Shown piece after piece: positions 15,773 to 16,280 of a DNA stretch of 16,280 nt. This DNA is from an uncultured Opitutales bacterium. GTDB lineage: Bacteria > Verrucomicrobiota > Verrucomicrobiia > Opitutales > Intestinicryptomonadaceae. Under the pieces are notes generated by a model. That model searched no databases and was not told where the DNA came from. It saw nothing but the letters and a program-made list of their open reading frames with translations. The translations under genes and the position numbers were made by a program. The stretch is from positions 1 through 16,280 of the forward strand of contig URAJ01000047.1 in assembly GCA_900545715.1 (NCBI GenBank), in the 5' to 3' direction. Position 1 is the stretch's first letter. The number at the start of each line of letters is the position of its first letter.

Positions 15773-16280
15773 ATGCATGGGGATTCGCAAAACATTTCCG
15801 AAGAGCCTTTGATCGGGGGAAAAGCTTTTCTTGTAGGCTTCGAGTATCCGGAAGACGGGCGAGGAGAGTCTATAGTCGCGCTTGTGGACGAGCTTGCGGA
15901 GCTCGCTTCGAACCTCGGGCTGGAATGTGTGGGAAGGGCGATTGCAAAGGTTAGAAATTACAATCCCGCGCTCGTGGCGGGCGAGGGGAAGTGCGGCGAA
16001 ATCATTGCGCTCGCACGCGCTGCCGGGGCATCGACAATAATCTTTGACGATGAGCTTACGCCTGTCCAGCAGCGCAACTGGGAGGAGAAATCCTCAATGG
16101 AAATAGTGACGAGGCAGGAGGTAATCCTCGATATTTTTGCTGCGAGGGCGCGCACGAAAGAGGCGCGCTTGCAAGTAGAGCTCGCAAAGCTTGAGTATTC
16201 ACTGCCGCGCCGGAGGCGCGCGTGGAGCCACTTGGACAGGCAGCGCGGCGGCGGCGTCACACAGCGCGGCGGCGGTGAAA
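15773..16280 (+). CDS. hflX: GTPase HflX, N-terminal part (runs off the right edge)
   Basis: An open frame from ATG 15773 to the window end gives 169 codons. The N-terminal HflX domain is recognisable: FLVGFEYP, then LVDELAELASNLGLECVG, then LVAGEGKCGEI (the glycine-rich GKGK-like segment). Next come IIFDDELTPVQQRNWE, VILDIFAARARTKEARLQVE, and LAKLEYSLPR. It stops at the glycine-rich RGGGE segment just before the G domain, which lies outside the window. The usual VDRT before VILDIF is changed to VTRQE. HflX binds GTP and splits or rescues stalled 70S ribosomes. No Shine-Dalgarno precedes the ATG; MHGDSQNISEE would be a short lead before the conserved domain, and an upstream TTG cannot be excluded. 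Divergent from pfp. Confidence 0.9.
   Translation, partial: MHGDSQNISEEPLIGGKAFLVGFEYPEDGRGESIVALVDELAELASNLGLECVGRAIAKVRNYNPALVAGEGKCGEIIALARAAGASTIIFDDELTPVQQRNWEEKSSMEIVTRQEVILDIFAARARTKEARLQVELAKLEYSLPRRRRAWSHLDRQRGGGVTQRGGGE

Noticed and set aside
15958..16260. Minus-strand frame at the right edge
   Set aside because: The plus strand here encodes conserved HflX segments (ELTPVQQRNWE, RLQVELAKLEYSLPR), so the minus frame is a shadow.

Overview
The window looks like an ordinary chromosomal stretch of a heterotrophic, probably anaerobic or microaerobic Gram-negative bacterium. My best guess is Verrucomicrobiota (Opitutae-like, possibly gut-associated). This is inferred from the combination of a three-gene succinate dehydrogenase/fumarate reductase with a five-helix di-haem cytochrome b subunit, a very large B12-dependent ribonucleotide reductase, a PPi-type phosphofructokinase, and secreted GH10 and DUF4832-like polysaccharide enzymes. 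No 16S rRNA or marker protein is present to confirm it.

Layout, left to right. Bases 1-252 carry no gene I can name, only a short frame open from the left edge. A tRNA-Gly(CCC) lies at 253-325 on the minus strand with a plausible upstream promoter. Two exported-protein genes follow on the minus strand: a small nitroreductase-fold protein (535-1101) and an SGNH/GDSL hydrolase (1428-2267). The divergent gap 2268-2534 holds a doubtful small ORF and a hairpin-plus-T-run that could be an nrdJ leader attenuator. nrdJ (2535-5966) is a 1143-residue adenosylcobalamin-dependent ribonucleotide reductase. It ends inside an unusual nested inverted repeat that surrounds a terminator (5965-6096).

fabG (6394-7158, minus) is followed by its own terminator. 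Divergent from it is the clear operon sdhC-sdhA-sdhB (7344-10929), ending in a textbook intrinsic terminator. After a promoter at 11169-11197 comes a two-gene unit of exported carbohydrate-active proteins: a DUF4832-like barrel protein and a GH10 xylanase-like enzyme. A bidirectional terminator separates these from a convergent pfp gene (14430-15629, minus). The right edge holds the N-terminal 169 codons of hflX, divergent from pfp.

How the genes fit together: the GH10 and DUF4832 enzymes would release sugars from xylan-like polymers, PFP supplies a PPi-driven glycolytic step, and SdhCAB links the quinone pool to succinate/fumarate. FabG (fatty acids), NrdJ (dNTPs) and HflX (ribosome rescue) are housekeeping. 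No phage, IS element, CRISPR array or obvious defence system was found. The least explained items are the nested repeat after nrdJ, the nrdJ leader hairpin, and the uncharacterised barrel enzyme next to GH10.
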